Assembly (NCBI RefSeq): GCF_016086655.4
Contig: NC_052137.2
Coordinates: 4,650,001-4,714,000 of the forward strand
Direction: 5' to 3'
Length of the DNA stretch: 64,000 nt
From: Lepeophtheirus salmonis
Taxonomy: Eukaryota > Arthropoda > Copepoda > Siphonostomatoida > Caligidae
The stretch's first letter is position 1. Each line of letters opens with the position of its first letter. This document shows, one piece after another, positions 11,701-23,823 of the stretch. The translations under genes were made by a program, and so were the position numbers. The notes beneath the pieces are model-generated. The model saw only the letters and a list, made by a program, of their open reading frames with translations, was not told where the DNA came from and did no database searches.

Positions 11701-12708
11701 AAGGACTTGAGATTGCTGGATCTTCTTTAATAAAACTAAGGACATTTCTTCGTTTCTCAGTCTAGTTTGTAGTTTTTTAATGGCAGCCCTTCGCTCTGCC
11801 ATGATATTGGGAGGGATATCCTGAAATGGACGAAGATAAGAGTTAATACAAGGTCATATGCATGGTATGGGTAACGGAGTAATCATTGTCTAAATCCTTG
11901 TGAGTGTAAATCAAAAAGAAAAGTAACTGTCGTCAAGTTGGATAGACGACACATCAACTGAGAGAGATCACTAATAAAAACTAAATTGATCATAACTTAC
12001 TATACTACGTTTGAATTTTCAAAATAGGGAGAAATAATGATTACTAAGAGTACTCGTATCTTGCAGATTACGAAGATATCGTGGGGTGGGTGCCAAATTG
12101 CTGAAATATTTACTTATAGCAGCATAAAGCTTGGAAATTATATTCCTTAATAATGAAACATGGAACATAGAATTGCACGAATCTTATCCTGTGTACCATG
12201 TGTTGAGAGCCAAATCATCGTAACTCAATTATTTACTATTCAGAATAAAGCTTGGAAAGTCCATTCTTTCATTATGAATATGGATGTTTTCCAATTTCAA
12301 CAATGAAATGTATCTGTTTAGCAAGTGATGGGCACTACCTTTGGAAGGGGGATGGCGGAGACGGGCGCCGTCGTCTCGTCTTGAGAGACTTCATCATCTT
12401 CAAGCTGGAGTTGCGATGGATCTGACTTCATGTGCAACTCCCCCCCGTTGGATTGATGTGGATACTTTGGAGGAGGTTCTTCTTCGATGATCATCATGTC
12501 CGGACTCTCCGCGTAGGAAGTCTCTCCTCTTTTCCTCAGACTTCTGCGTGGCCCCTCCAGGAGCGCGTCAACTATCTCCATGGGACTGCAAGGGGCACAA
12601 AGCACAATAGCGAGTCAGAAAGGGACTCATCCCAGAGTCAAAAGAATCAACTTACCCCGAGGCATCATCCACAACCTTAACCGTCGTGGCCGCGACCGCA
12701 CTGCTCAT
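8740..12708 (-). CDS. simj: Transcriptional repressor p66 / GATAD2 (NuRD subunit), 6 exons
   Basis: p66 bridges MBD2/3 and the CHD4 helicase in the nuclear NuRD deacetylase-remodelling complex. Coding exons in transcription order are 12708-12656, 12585-12339, 11820-11485, 11416-11243, 11141-10934 and 9710-8740. All junctions are GT-AG and the sum, 1989 nt, encodes 662 residues. Residues 107-140 (MAERRAAIKKLQ, then LVLLKKIQQSQ) form the conserved MBD-binding coiled coil (CR1). A GATA-type finger has Cys at 321, 324, 347 and 350 with TDFTPTWKW between the pairs. It is followed by the p66 signature KKALKAEHTNRLK and AFVKALQQEQELE. The tail is Ala/Ser/Asn-rich with a Gln/His tract at about 507-523. 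The start ATG (12708) is the first after an in-frame upstream stop. The product is complete, with no frameshift. Confident by family motifs; the choice of the simj symbol is by arthropod orthology. Confidence 0.95.
9711..10933 (-). other. p66 intron 5
   Basis: The intron splits the zinc-finger glycine codon (residue 340) between the two Cys pairs. Donor GTAAGG is read from 10933 downward and the acceptor ends TTTTCAG at 9711. It contains homopolymer and purine runs (about 9821, 10040-10085, 10590-10610) and no recognisable mobile element or gene. Confidence 0.8.
11885..12075 (+). repeat. MITE family J copy in p66 intron 2
   Basis: TCTAAATCCTTGTGAGTGTAA and CTACGTTTGAATTTTCAAAA, then TAGGGAGAAAT, match the elements in arrestin intron 1 (52501-52722 and 52872-53076) in the same order. 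The ends are eroded here. Confidence 0.6.
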
Positions 12709-13430
12709 CCTCACGGCCTCTCTCTCCTCTCTCACAATCGCCGCTTCTCCTCAACACGCTTCTCACACCGATATCACCCCAAAGGATCTCTTCAATGACA
12801 ACCAAGACAACAAGGATCGCATACCTCAAAAAGCCGATGCACACCCTGGATATTCTCTTGTCCTCTCACACACTCGATGAGTCGTCTTCCGAATTCTTAT
12901 TTTGATTTTTCTTTCTTTCTTTCTTCCTTTTTTTCTACTTTATTTTTTTATTATTTTTTCAAAATGGCGACACAAGTCATTCCAGCACGGCTTACTACTC
13001 ACTCAACAATATACACACACACACTATACCCACAAGGCACGCTTCCTTTACACAAACACGCACGCTTTTTTTAATACACGGGCGAGGCCAATTCTGCATT
13101 TTCTCCTAGTCCTTCTAACATAGCCTCAACTTGCGGCCCAGCGCCCTCTCTTTTCCCACGCCCAAGGCGTACCAATTTCTTCTTCTCCTTCCTCCTTCTT
13201 TTTCATGATATGATATGAGGCTAAAAAAATCATCTTTTTTTTTCTTTTTTTTTTCAATCCATCTTCCTCATATATTTTATTATTATATGAAGCTTCCTTT
13301 TGGAAGCTCAGAGCCACCTTTCGGCGAATTATCTTTTCCTTCTACGCAAGGAGAGAAAGGGTTGACGCGCGTTCCTTTTATTATTATTGTTATTGACGCT
13401 ATTGTCTTACTGCCCGGGGGATATTCAATT
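12709..13430 (-). promoter_or_regulatory. p66 5' UTR and promoter region
   Basis: This is the sequence immediately upstream of the p66 start on the minus strand. It begins with a purine-rich stretch (GAGAGAGGAGAGAGAG-type on the minus strand) and has a higher GC content than the surrounding DNA. No TATA box is obvious. A CGCCATTTT motif, the YY1-like core, lies at 12961-12969 on the minus strand. The transcription start cannot be fixed from sequence, and further non-coding exons are possible. Confidence 0.35.
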
Positions 13431-16030
13431 TCATAAGTATTCGACCTGATAATAGGTTCCACGTACCGGCGGCATCTTTAAACTCAGTAAACGAATCATG
13501 TCTGAAGTAGTCATCTACTTTCGGGAGAACCTTAAAGATATTGGATTCAGGGTCAAAATTGAATTCTCAATGCCATGTAATGATCATGAATTTTTTTAAT
13601 TTCACTCATTTTGAGCATGAACAAATTTTATTGTAATTTATTGCATGAGTATTTTTTATACTAGTGAGTACGTAAAATATGTTGTTCAAGTCTATTAATA
13701 CATTGATTTCCAGCTAAGGAACGTAGACTGAGTAATAATATTAATATTATCCAAATGGAATGAATTGGTAAAAAGCTTATATAAATATATAATACACGTC
13801 ATTCTATAGACTTTTCATGACATTATGACATGAAAACACCTCGTTGGAACAACGCTACAATTCCTCAACTTGGGAATATGAGGCCATAATATATTTTTTA
13901 TAACTCGTTCTTAAACTATGGAGTACAATGTGCCCAAATGATCTAGGTATCATTAGATCCATATAAGCTCAATTTACAACATAGTAAAGCTCAGTTATCT
14001 GAAGACCTGTGTACAACAAGAAAGAGACAACACAATGTCTCTATGTGAGTTTTATATACTACAATACCTCCTCAGCTGACTTTAACCATTAAACCATCTG
14101 CCATCAACCAAACAACCAATAAATGCGCTTGTTATTTTATATATATATATACTATAAACATGGAAGAAGATAAGAAACATATCATTCATAGATGTGATAA
14201 GCTGGTGTTTGTATAGGACTGAGTGAAAGAAACAGAGAGAAGGAGAGCTTGAATGTACTTGTATGTAAGAACTAGCTAGGTATAATATCAATGGGTATAC
14301 ATTATTGATTTTTTAATTCACTCGATGGAGACTAGTTATTATTAACACTAAATTACTTGTATCATAGAAATTCATCATATTCAAACCCCTATAACACTTA
14401 CTTATTTGACAAAATAACCCAAAATGTCTCCTAAAATAAAGAAATAATCCTTAGTACTTAAACTAATGTATATGTACATTTTATACACAAATACAATCTC
14501 TGTCTCTAAGGATATTAAATAACAGAGGTGAAGAAATTGAACTGAAGTCCATGATAAAAAAACCCCCAAAGACTAGCGACTTGACTTAGGCATCAGAGCC
14601 ATTTCCATTTTTTTTACTGTATATTAAGCGCTACTCTTTAAAGTATTTTATACTTTCTGCGGACTTGATAAAAATATTCAAGGACTTGAAACTGAACTTG
14701 AAATATAAGGAGATGTAGATATCCGTGATACGGAATCACTATCTGAAAAAATGATATGAAGATACAGATATGGAATAAAAAGATGGTACGTTTCCCAGCT
14801 CTGTTAAACAGCCGTTAAGATACTTAAAAAGCCTCTTAATATTATAGTCTAGGAAATCCCATTGAAGGATAAATTATTACATTAGTGTGCCCATCAGTCC
14901 TCTTTTCCCCCGGACAAGTACTCTTTATTTATAAAAGATATCATTTAAATTAACATTACTTTGAGTGGCATCAAAACTTAAATAATTATGAAAGTACATA
15001 TATTTTATAAGTCTCTTCTGAATCATTTTAAAAAGTATTTACCAGAAGAAAGTGCTCCACAAAAAAAAAAAAAAAAACTGGATACGCCATTACTCTCTTA
15101 CCATCAGAGTTAATCATCTGTTTTCCGATATGGAAGATGCTCTTTGATTCAAAACACTTGACAAATTCTGTAATAGTCTGTAATATTATTTGTTTGTGAT
15201 TCTCAATTTTCAGTTTATTTGTTGCAAAAAAGATAATTGATAGGATAGAAATGATTCCAAGTAATACATAATATGTCGCTGATTTTATAGTTACAATATA
15301 TTCGATTATTTTGTCGTTGTATTTCTTATTTTTTTTTAAGAATTAAAATCTTTATTTTTGATCAATATATTCATATAACTTGCCTCTGGATTGAACTTTA
15401 TAGAGTTGATAAAAGCTTTGAGTCATATATTTGCGTAAAATGCTCTCCAAATTTTATATTCATTTCTCAATGAGAGGTATGAGGGTCGCACATTGTTTGG
15501 CAATACATTTTAAGGGTCGAACTCAAAGAAAATTAGAGAACAAATAGAGCATTTTAAAAGTCGATTTATACTTAAAATAAAAAAATGAGTTTTTTTTTTT
15601 TTTTTGGGGGGGAGGAAATCAAAATATTAGTTACCTGTTAAAGTTACTAGCTGAAAAATACTCTAATGAACTATCATAAATGATTATTCTGTAGCATCAT
15701 AATGTATGTTTGTAGTCAAGAACGGTATACATTTTGGATCAAATAACAATAATTCTATTACAAATAAGAGTTTCCATTCATGAGCATTGAAAACAACAGG
15801 TCAAGTAGTGACAAATTCAATAATTAATTATCACAAGACAAACACTTCATCCTACAAAATATAGTATACACGTAAAAAAACATTTGTCCCTTGTTGTTGA
15901 TGTTTAAAAAAATATGATTCCTTGCTTGGATCGCTACAATTGCACAAGAAAAAAAAAAAAAAAAACTCATTAAATTAACTTATTGATTAAAGCTAATTTA
16001 TTTTTTATAATATATGTTGTATTTTCTATA
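13431..16030. other. Intergenic, no gene seen
   Basis: AT-rich DNA without coding signal. A segment at about 14535-14720 (GCGACTTGACTT..GGACTTGATAAAAATATTCAAGG) is loosely similar to 42880-43130, suggesting an old dispersed repeat. A/T and T/G homopolymer runs lie at 15061-15078 and about 15590-15613. Confidence 0.4.
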
Positions 16031-16042
16031 AATATTCTATAA

Positions 16043-16125
16043 AGGAACAAAAGCACAAGGACCGAGACCGATAAGCAATATATTGCTGTCTCGGTTCGAC
16101 TTTTTAACTAGACCGATAGGGCACA
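16043..16125 (+). repeat. Small TIR-like repeat (family I)
   Basis: AGCACAAGGACCGAGACCG at this end pairs with an inverted copy at 46085-46113 (CGGTCTCGGTTCTTGTGCT), with related pieces at about 46735-46795. This is probably a decayed MITE. Confidence 0.45.
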
Positions 16126-16269
16126 TCCTTGCTCAGAACTTATAAAATATGCAAATTTAAAAGCTCAAGCACGATCAGCTCTTTGAAATACTAACAAAAA
16201 AAAAGATAGAGTTGTTATTTTTTTTCAGCTTGCTGTTTTATTAATTTCCATATGTTGACTCTTGTCTCG

Positions 16270-16430
16270 GAGTCGTCACCTCACTTACACAAAAATATAA
16301 TGTGCCTTTTGTTGTCAGCTGTTAATGTTTCTGCTTCTTTTCCCCTAATCAGTGTTCTGCACGTTAATTGGTTTAATTCGCTAAGTTAGGCCCTTTACTC
16401 GTATTAAATGGTTAGGCTGTTAACTATTCC
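16270..16430 (-). repeat. MITE family C, partial copy
   Basis: GTCGTCACCTCACTTACAC begins the copy, followed by TTTTGTTGTCAGCTGTTAATG and CTTTTCCCC. This is the family C right end in reverse; compare 35490-35530 and 23640-23700. The far end is lost. Confidence 0.5.
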
Positions 16431-16435
16431 CAGCT

Positions 16436-17265
16436 GGATTGTTTAACGCCCGCACGACTTGTTTGCAAACGTACGGCGCTAGTATCTCGGCAAAACTCAA
16501 TAGAATTTTAAACCATAACTCTCATCGTTACCTTCATATTTTTCACGCAACCTTTCCTCCAAAAAGAAACAGTAAAAGGTCATAAACATATGGAAATTAG
16601 CCAATTAGTCGATCGTACCAACTGCTAATTATTCCTTAGGTACTCTCAGAATAACATTTTCAAATTATATCTCCACATTTAAAAAAAATGAATTACATAT
16701 ATATACTCGTATATCATAATATATAATTAATACTAAGTATTTTATTCTGTAGTGTGTTATAATATTGCTTCGTAACATTTTATTATAAGTGAAGTGATAC
16801 ATTAGTAATTGTGTATGATAGCCAAAATTTCTTCATATAAATAATAAAATAGCCAATATATATATTATATAAGTGACGAGGGATTAGCAAGGAATTGTGT
16901 TTCTGTTCTTTTGGAAACGAAGCATAAGTATTGCCTAACTAATTTATTCGTGTATTTAACAAAAATAATAAATTATGAAATAGCCATGACATATTGAGTC
17001 AGAGAGGGAATCGACAGCTGACAACAAAATGCATAGGGTATTTTTGTGTTAGAGAGGAACGTCGTGAACTATGACTGAAAAAAATTGGAAATATGAAAAA
17101 TCCAAGCTGGATGGAAAGTTTATATCACAAGAAAATGATAGCACGGAGTAATTTGAACTTTTATGACCGAAATTCGACTTCCCCTTAGAGTTTAAATGTG
17201 AGATTCTGGCAGATTTTGACTGAATAGAGGATGCCCTTGTGGCTTCTTCTACATAAACCGTCCTT
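16436..17265 (+). repeat. MITE family H, copy 1, split by a family C insertion
   Basis: The copy starts GGATTGTTTAACGCCCG and ends near AACCGTCC. Its left part (16436-16522) and right part (17067-17265) together correspond to the uninterrupted copies at 17266-17533 and 48691-48959. The interruption is the family C element at 16523-17066. Confidence 0.65.
16523..17066 (+). repeat. MITE family C, copy 1
   Basis: The ends are imperfect inverted repeats (ATCGTTACC at left, GAGGAACGTCGT at right). The interior has CCTTTCCTCCAAAAAGAAAC, ATAAGTGAAGTGATACATTAG and CTTTTGGAAACGAAGCATAA, then TTATGAAATAGCCATGACAT and CAGCTGACAACAAAATGCAT. The same order occurs at 18620-19150 and in the split copy 37360-37748 plus 40385-40514. 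No ORF. Confidence 0.7.
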
Positions 17266-17533
17266 GGGACTGTTTAACGCCCGGCAAGTCTTATCAGCTG
17301 ATGCAAGGCTTAGTATAACGGCAAAACCTTATATAATTTTAAACGATAATTTTAATTGAAAACATTATCGAATGTGAAAAATCCAAGTTTTGATAGAATG
17401 TTTATATCACAAGAAAAGGATGCCACGTAGTAATTTGAATTTTTCGACAAATCCTGGCCTCATAGGATCTACAATTTAAGATCTTGTCAGGTTTTGATTA
17501 TAGAGTGTACCCTAGTGACCATTATTATACATA
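17266..17533 (+). repeat. MITE family H, copy 2
   Basis: 268 bp starting GGGACTGTTTAACGCCCGG and ending AAAACAATCCC, which is the inverted form of the start with one change. The interior has TTTTAAACGATAATTTTAAT, GTTTATATCACAAGAAAAGG and GATCTTGTCAGGTTTTGA. It abuts copy 1 directly. Confidence 0.7.
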
Positions 17534-18600
17534 AAACAATCCCTATTATTGAATCATTTGTGTTTACTATTATTATCTATCCACTAATTTAATTTTGTAT
17601 TGCCCAGATATTATAAAAGAAGTCATTTATTCATCCTTGATTGATATAAAATTCAAATTATTATAGAAAATGGCTCATAGTTGTGCGGCTTTTGGCTTAT
17701 TTCCAAACTAAATGTGATATTTTTCACGGTTAAAATAACTAATAACTATAAATTTCCCTTTTTATTTAAAAAAATATATTTTTTTTAAAACTTAAATGAC
17801 TAAACCAAAATATTAAATCTATCATTTGACAAAATTTTAAAAGGTAATATTATCCCTCGCTGCAATATTTAATCATTTATTTCTATTGACATAATAATAG
17901 CATCTTTTACATTTCAAACAAATCATAAATTTTTGTCTAGGACTGGGTAAAAATATTTTTGATTTATTTTAAATTGTAGTTTTATGTATGTGCTACAACT
18001 TCTATTAATTATTTATTTTATTTTATTTTTTGTTTTCTACATATTTTTTGAAATATAAAAATAAATTACATTAATTATATGTTATTCAATTCTCGAATAA
18101 CCGTATTCATTCTCGAAATGGTACTTTTAGTGGTGGTTTGATAAGTACATTATTCAATCAAAATATGTCATCCATCATCTGACGAAATTGCATAAGCATG
18201 GCATTAACCATCCATGCGATATTTAAACATTTTAGTTGTTACTAATAAGTGATAAGTATTAATAGCTAACAAGATTCAATTCAAAACATATCTATGCCTC
18301 TGACAAAAGTTGACTCATATTCTACTACTTCTAGCACCATCAACTGAAACTTTGTCTCTCATTATATTCTCTATAGGCTATTTATTCATCAATCCCTTCA
18401 GATCTTGTATGGAATCATCCTATACTAGTATAAAAACTAAAGAGTTCCATAAATAAAAAGAATATTAAATCTAAAATACAGTGAGGATTGATCATAAATA
18501 TAATTGAAGCACCCTCTATGTTATTAATATATCTATTTATTACATGTACATTTGGAATGTTTTGGTCAACTACGATGGGGTGAACTTCTTCTTCACATTA
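17534..18600. other. Intergenic, nothing recognised
   Basis: AT-rich unique-looking sequence with no coding signal and no repeat that I could match elsewhere in the window. Confidence 0.4.
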
Positions 18601-18619
18601 CTAAACTATTTTTAATCTC

Positions 18620-19150
18620 TATCACGTCGTTACCTTTATTGTATCACACAACCTTTCCTCCAAAAAGAAACAGAAAAAAGGCCCAAAATCATCTGGTAGT
18701 TAGCCAAATAAATGAATTATACAAACTGCCATTTATATCTTTATATCATTTATAACTCCAAGATCATCATTATCATATTATTTCTTCACCATTTTTAAAA
18801 GGAAATACATATTATCAATATCTACATAGTATTTTATTCCATCATGTATTGTAATATTGCTTTTTAATATTTTATTATAAGTGAAGTTATACATTAGTAA
18901 TTGTGAATGATAACCAAAATTTGTCCATATAAATAATAAAATGGCCTATATATATATTATATAATCGACCAGGGGTAAACAAGAAATTGTATTCCTGTCC
19001 TTTTGGAAACGGAGCATATGTATAGAACAACTTATTACTTTGTTTATTTATCAAAAATAATAAATTATGAAATAGCCATAACAATTAATAATATTATAAT
19101 GAATAAATCTTCTCTAAATAATAATTAACAGTTGGCAACAAGAAAAGTAG
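18620..19150 (+). repeat. MITE family C, copy 2
   Basis: This copy starts CACGTCGTTACCTTTATTG and carries CCTTTCCTCCAAAAAGAAAC, AAGTGAAGTTATACATTAG and TCCTTTTGGAAACGGAGCAT, then AATTATGAAATAGCCATAAC. The right end is degraded but still has CAGTTGGCAACAAGAAAA. Confidence 0.7.
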
Positions 19151-19234
19151 AAAATGCAAATGTTTTTGTTTCAAATTTTTCCTTTCGTTTTTCATAGTCG
19201 AGGTTGAGAGTTAATAAATAAACCTCAAGAAGGA

Positions 19235-19580
19235 GATAGTGGAGTGTCTGCAGGGGGAGGCCTGGAGGAGATACTACTTAATTTGGGGGGTAGCCCAAAT
19301 TAAGTTATATTTGCTCTTTACTTTAAAATTAAATATTTGAATTTTTATGGATTTTTTAATTTTTTTTCCAAAAAATTTAATATGTGAAATTTTTTGTAAA
19401 AAAAATTAATTTTCCATGAATAACAATGGTTAAAAAAAAAATATCCAAAAGCTTAATTTCAAAAATTAAATTTTTGAACTTTTTTTCCAGAAAAAATAAT
19501 TTCCTGTGGATAACTATGGATTTTTTTTTTTAAATTTGGGGAAAAAAATTAATATTTGAAGTTTAATTTTTAATTTCTTT
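19235..19580 (+). repeat. CAGGGG-family MITE, degraded copy
   Basis: It starts with GTGTCTGCAGGGGGAGG and TAATTTGGGGGGTAGCCC, then runs into the AT-rich body units (TCCAAAAAATTTAAT, TGTGGATAACTATGGATTTT). The right terminus is missing. Confidence 0.5.
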
Positions 19581-19582
19581 TA

Positions 19583-19915
19583 AAGCAGCTGTTACGAGGG
19601 GTAAAGGGTAAGATGGAAATAAACAAGAGAGTATGCAGGAATTACTCTTATATCGATCCTCAATTCTATTCTAAGCCCAACAAAGACTTAAAATTAAAAC
19701 TCCGCAACAAATCCTTCGTCTTTTATGAGCACACTCAAATGTTCCATCCGGTTTTGTACGTACATAAATGCTACGTTGTACTTGTATGGGGTAGGGAAGA
19801 AAGTTCACTCCTAATGAATGGAATAATAATGACAGTAGGTTAGTAAAAGAAAATTCACTCTTCAATTGGCCCAAAAAAAAAAAAAAAAAAAAAGTGTGAG
19901 CTAAAAAGTACACAC
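19583..19915 (+). repeat. Dispersed repeat family A, copy 1
   Basis: The copy has CAGCTGTTACGAGG, GAAATAAACAAGAGAG, TCGATCCTCAATTCTATTCT, AACTCCGCAACAAATCCTTC and TTCCATCCGGTTTTGTACG, then AAGTTCACTCCTAATG. It aligns with 31905-32193/33060-33180, 46806-47150 and 49930-50375. A run of about 23 A lies at 19871-19893. Short ORFs crossing it are not conserved between copies, so it looks non-coding. Confidence 0.6.
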
Positions 19916-20169
19916 AATTTTCATCACGAACAATGAAGGTTTGCTCGGAAGTTACAAGTGCCTATATGTCCTTGCTATATAAAGATTTGTATTTATTTAC
20001 TTCTTCTCACAGCTGCTTGCAGTAGATATAACAAAACGTCATCCCGGTAAAGCTGATTGTCTTCCAAACATTCTTTTAATTGTGAGAGTGATTACGTTCA
20101 TTTTTGGCTGTATTTTTTTATTTACATACGGGCAGGACATATTTTATACATACCTAACTATGCTTAAAG

Positions 20170-20540
20170 AAAGGATATGTGTGAAAAAAAAAACTAAGTT
20201 GATTGATGAGAATAGGAAAAACGACTTATGCGTGTGTTCTTTCTTTTTTTATTTGTTCATTATTTAATATGTCTTGGATGTGACGTTTCATCTCCCTTGG
20301 AAAGAAGAATTCTCGTCTATCTTTGGTGTAAATTGATTTAAAAACGCTTAATAAAGTAACTATACATGAATTTAAATATAATTACAATATTTTCCCTGAA
20401 CTAATGTTATTTTAAATACAGAAGGTTCTCTTCTATATAGCAGTAATTCATTTTTCTCCCCCTAAAATCATATAACAGGCAGCTGATGTTAACAAGGTTT
20501 TTAATTCAAGTGTACACAGGTGTGCTCTTAAAAAAAAACA
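20170..20540 (+). repeat. Dispersed repeat family D, copy 2
   Basis: TTTGTTCATTATTTAATATG, CTATCTTTGGTGTAAATTG, ATTTAAAAACGCTTAATAAA and TACAGAAGGTTCTC occur in the same order as at 48990 and, inverted, at 28975-29300. Confidence 0.6.
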
Positions 20541-21157
20541 TATCTAACTATGCTACATCAAAGTAGAACCATTCCATAATTTTTGTTTTGTAAAATATAC
20601 AACGGATTAACTCAAATAAATTTTATGTAAATATTTGTAATGAAGAAGTTGAACATATAAAATTCCCCGATATAAAGAAAGTAAAATCCTATTTTAAATC
20701 CATCAAGTCAATATTTAAATTTTACATTTAAGTAACTAGCAAGGAACGTACATACCTACACAATACACAAAGCGAAAACTTATGAAATTAAGACAAAAAA
20801 AACAACATCAACCAGGCTTTATTGCTGGCTACACGAGCGTCTAATGAAAATTTGTTAATATTATGTTGTATTCCCAATGTTGTGTGTCTATCTCTCACTC
20901 TTTTTATTTTTATTTTACAAGGGGGGGCGAAAGAAAATAAGATATCGACTATCGTACATAAGATACTATTTTTATATGAAGATGACCTCTATTTTGCGAA
21001 TTTATTTAAATTGAAAGTGTAAAGTTTCGTTTTAGAAATCCTAAACAGGTCTGAGACCGTTTAATGTTTAATAATTCGGTCCAACTTTGGTTTGGTCTAC
21101 GTATTCTATGAATTATTATATAGATGAAGAGGTCATGAATGTATTATATTTTTTGAT

Positions 21158-21915
21158 TAGGGGTGTCAACAGAGGACTTGCTCTTGACTTTTTAATTTAG
21201 AAAAATTATCTACAAATTAAAATTTTTTAGAAAAAGTTTCAAATATTAAATTTTGGGGCTCTATTTTTAGAAATCCATAGCCATTCCAAAAAAATTAATT
21301 TTTTGTGAATAAAATTTCCTCAATCATTTTAAATGAGAATTTTTTAGGAAATTTTTTCAAAAATCTACAAGTATTCACAAGAAAATAAATATTTAGAAAA
21401 AAATTCAAAAATCCATGGCTAATTTCAAAGAATTCATTTTTTTTTGAAAAAAATTTCAAATATTAAATTTTTAGAATTTTTTTTAGAAAATCATAGACAT
21501 TACAAAAAATTAACTTTTTGTAAATAAAATTTCCAAAATAATTTCTAACATTAAATTTTTTGGGAAAAAATTTCAAAAATTCACTGGTATTCACAAGAAA
21601 ATAATTTTTTTTGAAAAAAATTTCAAGTATCAAATTATTAGAATTTCTTTTAGAAATCCATAGCCATTACAAAAAATTAACTTTTTGTGAATAAAATTTC
21701 CTAAATAATTTCACAGGTATTCACAAAAAAATAATTTTTTTAGAAAAAAATTTCAAAAATCAATTGCTTTTTTCATAGAATTATTTTTTTTTGGAAAAAT
21801 TTCAAAGAATTAATTTTTTTGGAAAAAAATTCAAAAATTAAATTTTTAATGAAAAGCAAAAATACCTTAATTTGGGATTACAGGCCCTCCAATCCACTCC
21901 TTGCCAACGCCCCTG
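21158..21915 (-). repeat. CAGGGG-family MITE, reverse copy
   Basis: This copy runs from AGGGGTGTCAACAG to CCAACGCCCCTG. The body has about ten degenerate units with motifs such as TTTTTTGTGAATAAAATTTCC and CCATAGCCATTACAAAAAAT. The end TTTGGGATTACAGGCCCTCC is the family left end in reverse. Confidence 0.6.
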
Positions 21916-22919
21916 GTGATATTTTCATGAAAAATCCTGACTCAAAATGATGTGAGCCCTTTCTTATCTTCGTGAATCAGTCCTTAGTCACAAAAGAGAC
22001 AGATTCCGAGGACTGAACCTATTTTAATTTACCATTTAAATAAGGATGAGAGTCTGTCAAAACTCATATAGAACTCTTTCCGAGGAAACCGGAAGACTTA
22101 GGGAAGGAGACGAATAGGTGAATTCCTCTTGGCAAGTTAACGTTTCAATACATGATTCTCAAATAATTAAATAGTTAGATAAAACATAGCTTTGTTTCTT
22201 TTTTAATATCTAATAATGTTCAAAAACTAAGATATAATTGTATTATGCAATAAACTCCACTGTCCTTGTGGAGACTTCCTCCAAAATATTATTCTCGTAA
22301 TTTGGCTTAAGCAAATAACCTAAGTACAGAAAATTATATTATAAAGCTCTGTGACACCCTTTTTAAAATACATCTCTCTCATAGTAATTTTTTTGTTGTT
22401 AATATATTTGATAAACTATTAAGCCTACCGTTGGATTACATATAGCAAGTTTTCTGACATTGATCTGTTGGAAGTTTCAAATAATAAACACAACTATCAG
22501 ATAATATTTATAAGCGAAGTGTTTCAATTTATTAGCACAGAAATCAAACATAAATATACATTAAAGGTACAGCATCTATCTTTAGAATTGATCTGGTAAA
22601 TTAAACAATTATTTATGCGATTATTAAAACCGTAAATGGGTAAAATACTAAATTAGAATAAGGAGACGGTCATGATAATTAAAATATTACCTTACACGAA
22701 AATAATAATATTGCTGAAGGAGGACGTAATTAAGCAATAGCCTGTGAACAGCAACTCGATCAGTACGTCATCTATCACAGAAATAGATTAGCTTATCCTC
22801 TTCCTCTCTTCTACCCTTTATCTTCTCTTCATTTCTTTGCATCACTGCTACAACTTCCTTCTATTCATATCTTTTGGAAACGGGTAAATATTTTCATGAT
22901 CGAGAAGCCTAAATACTTT
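21916..22919. other. Intergenic, nothing recognised
   Basis: No coding signal and no matching repeat was found by eye in this stretch. Confidence 0.4.
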
Positions 22920-23160
22920 TTTTTCTTTAATGTTCCTTTAATTGGTTAGATGGAGTTGCACTGATTAAGTATAAGTAAACATTATAGTATTACATTTATT
23001 CAATCTAAACTAGGAATCTAGGAAGATACAAAAAGTATATTTCTTTGTCTAGGAATCCCCTGGGGCCGAACGCACACACATTGAATTCAAGAGAATAATT
23101 TCTCCCGAGTGCATTATCAATAAGCTATGGCGATTCCATTAGATACTTTTTATCTGTAGC
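22920..23160 (-). mobile_element. tRNA-derived SINE-like copy (reverse)
   Basis: On the minus strand it reads TGCACTCGGGAGAAATTATT, CTCTTGAATTCAATGTG and GTGCGTTCGG (B-box-like), then GATTCCTAGACAAAGAAATA and CTTAATCAGTGCAACTCCAT. Head and tail match 27813-28055 and 57625-57835. The head has tRNA A-box/B-box spacing in the better copies. Confidence 0.6.
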
Positions 23161-23429
23161 AGATATACATATTTTTATAAAACACTACTCTACACATTTG
23201 ACATCAACATAATGAAAAATATATTGCAAATATTGGTCAATTATAACAAAAAATTAATCTAAGCCATCAAAATATTAAATAAAATCCATCCAAGACCTCT
23301 CAAATAGATCTTATGGCACCTGATAACTTTAAGCCAATTAGCAACGAGAAGAAAAAAACCACGCTCTTCTTCTCTTGAGTGTCTGCTCTTTCCTTGAGTA
23401 CTTAAGAGTTTAGATTATACGTTCAGATT

Positions 23430-23697
23430 CACGTCGTTACTATTATTGAATCCCATAACCTTTTATAGAGAATAAACAGGAGAAACCCAAAAAGCATTTG
23501 TTAGTTAGCCCATTCTGTGCCAATTCTTCCCAACAATGAAATTATTACTCAGTAATCATTGAGAAGTGTTTACAACTTAACAAGAGCACATTCTAATTCA
23601 ACCAGTCAACTTTCAGAACACTGATTAAGGGAAAAGAAATAGACATATCGATAGCTGACAATAAAATACATTGTACAGGGTAGGGCAAGAAAACGTG
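23430..23697 (+). repeat. MITE family C, divergent short copy
   Basis: This copy starts CACGTCGTTACTATTATTG, with AATTCTTCCCAACAATGAAAT, CCAGTCAACTTTCAGAACAC and GATAGCTGACAATAAAATAC. It is an internally deleted subfamily shared with 33461-34101 and 35485-35672. Confidence 0.55.
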
Positions 23698-23823
23698 GAC
23701 TGTTAATTAATGTTTATTTTCTCATTAATATGAAAAGATTTAGTGTTTATTTTTTGATATTCTGTTTTTGGCGTCCTTTTTACATAAACAAACTATACTA
23801 ATCATTGAGTCATTTCATCATCA

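Noticed and set aside
12318..13123. Several plus-strand open frames upstream of p66
   Set aside because: Shadows of the p66 exons or composition-driven frames with no family motif; no evidence for a divergent gene.
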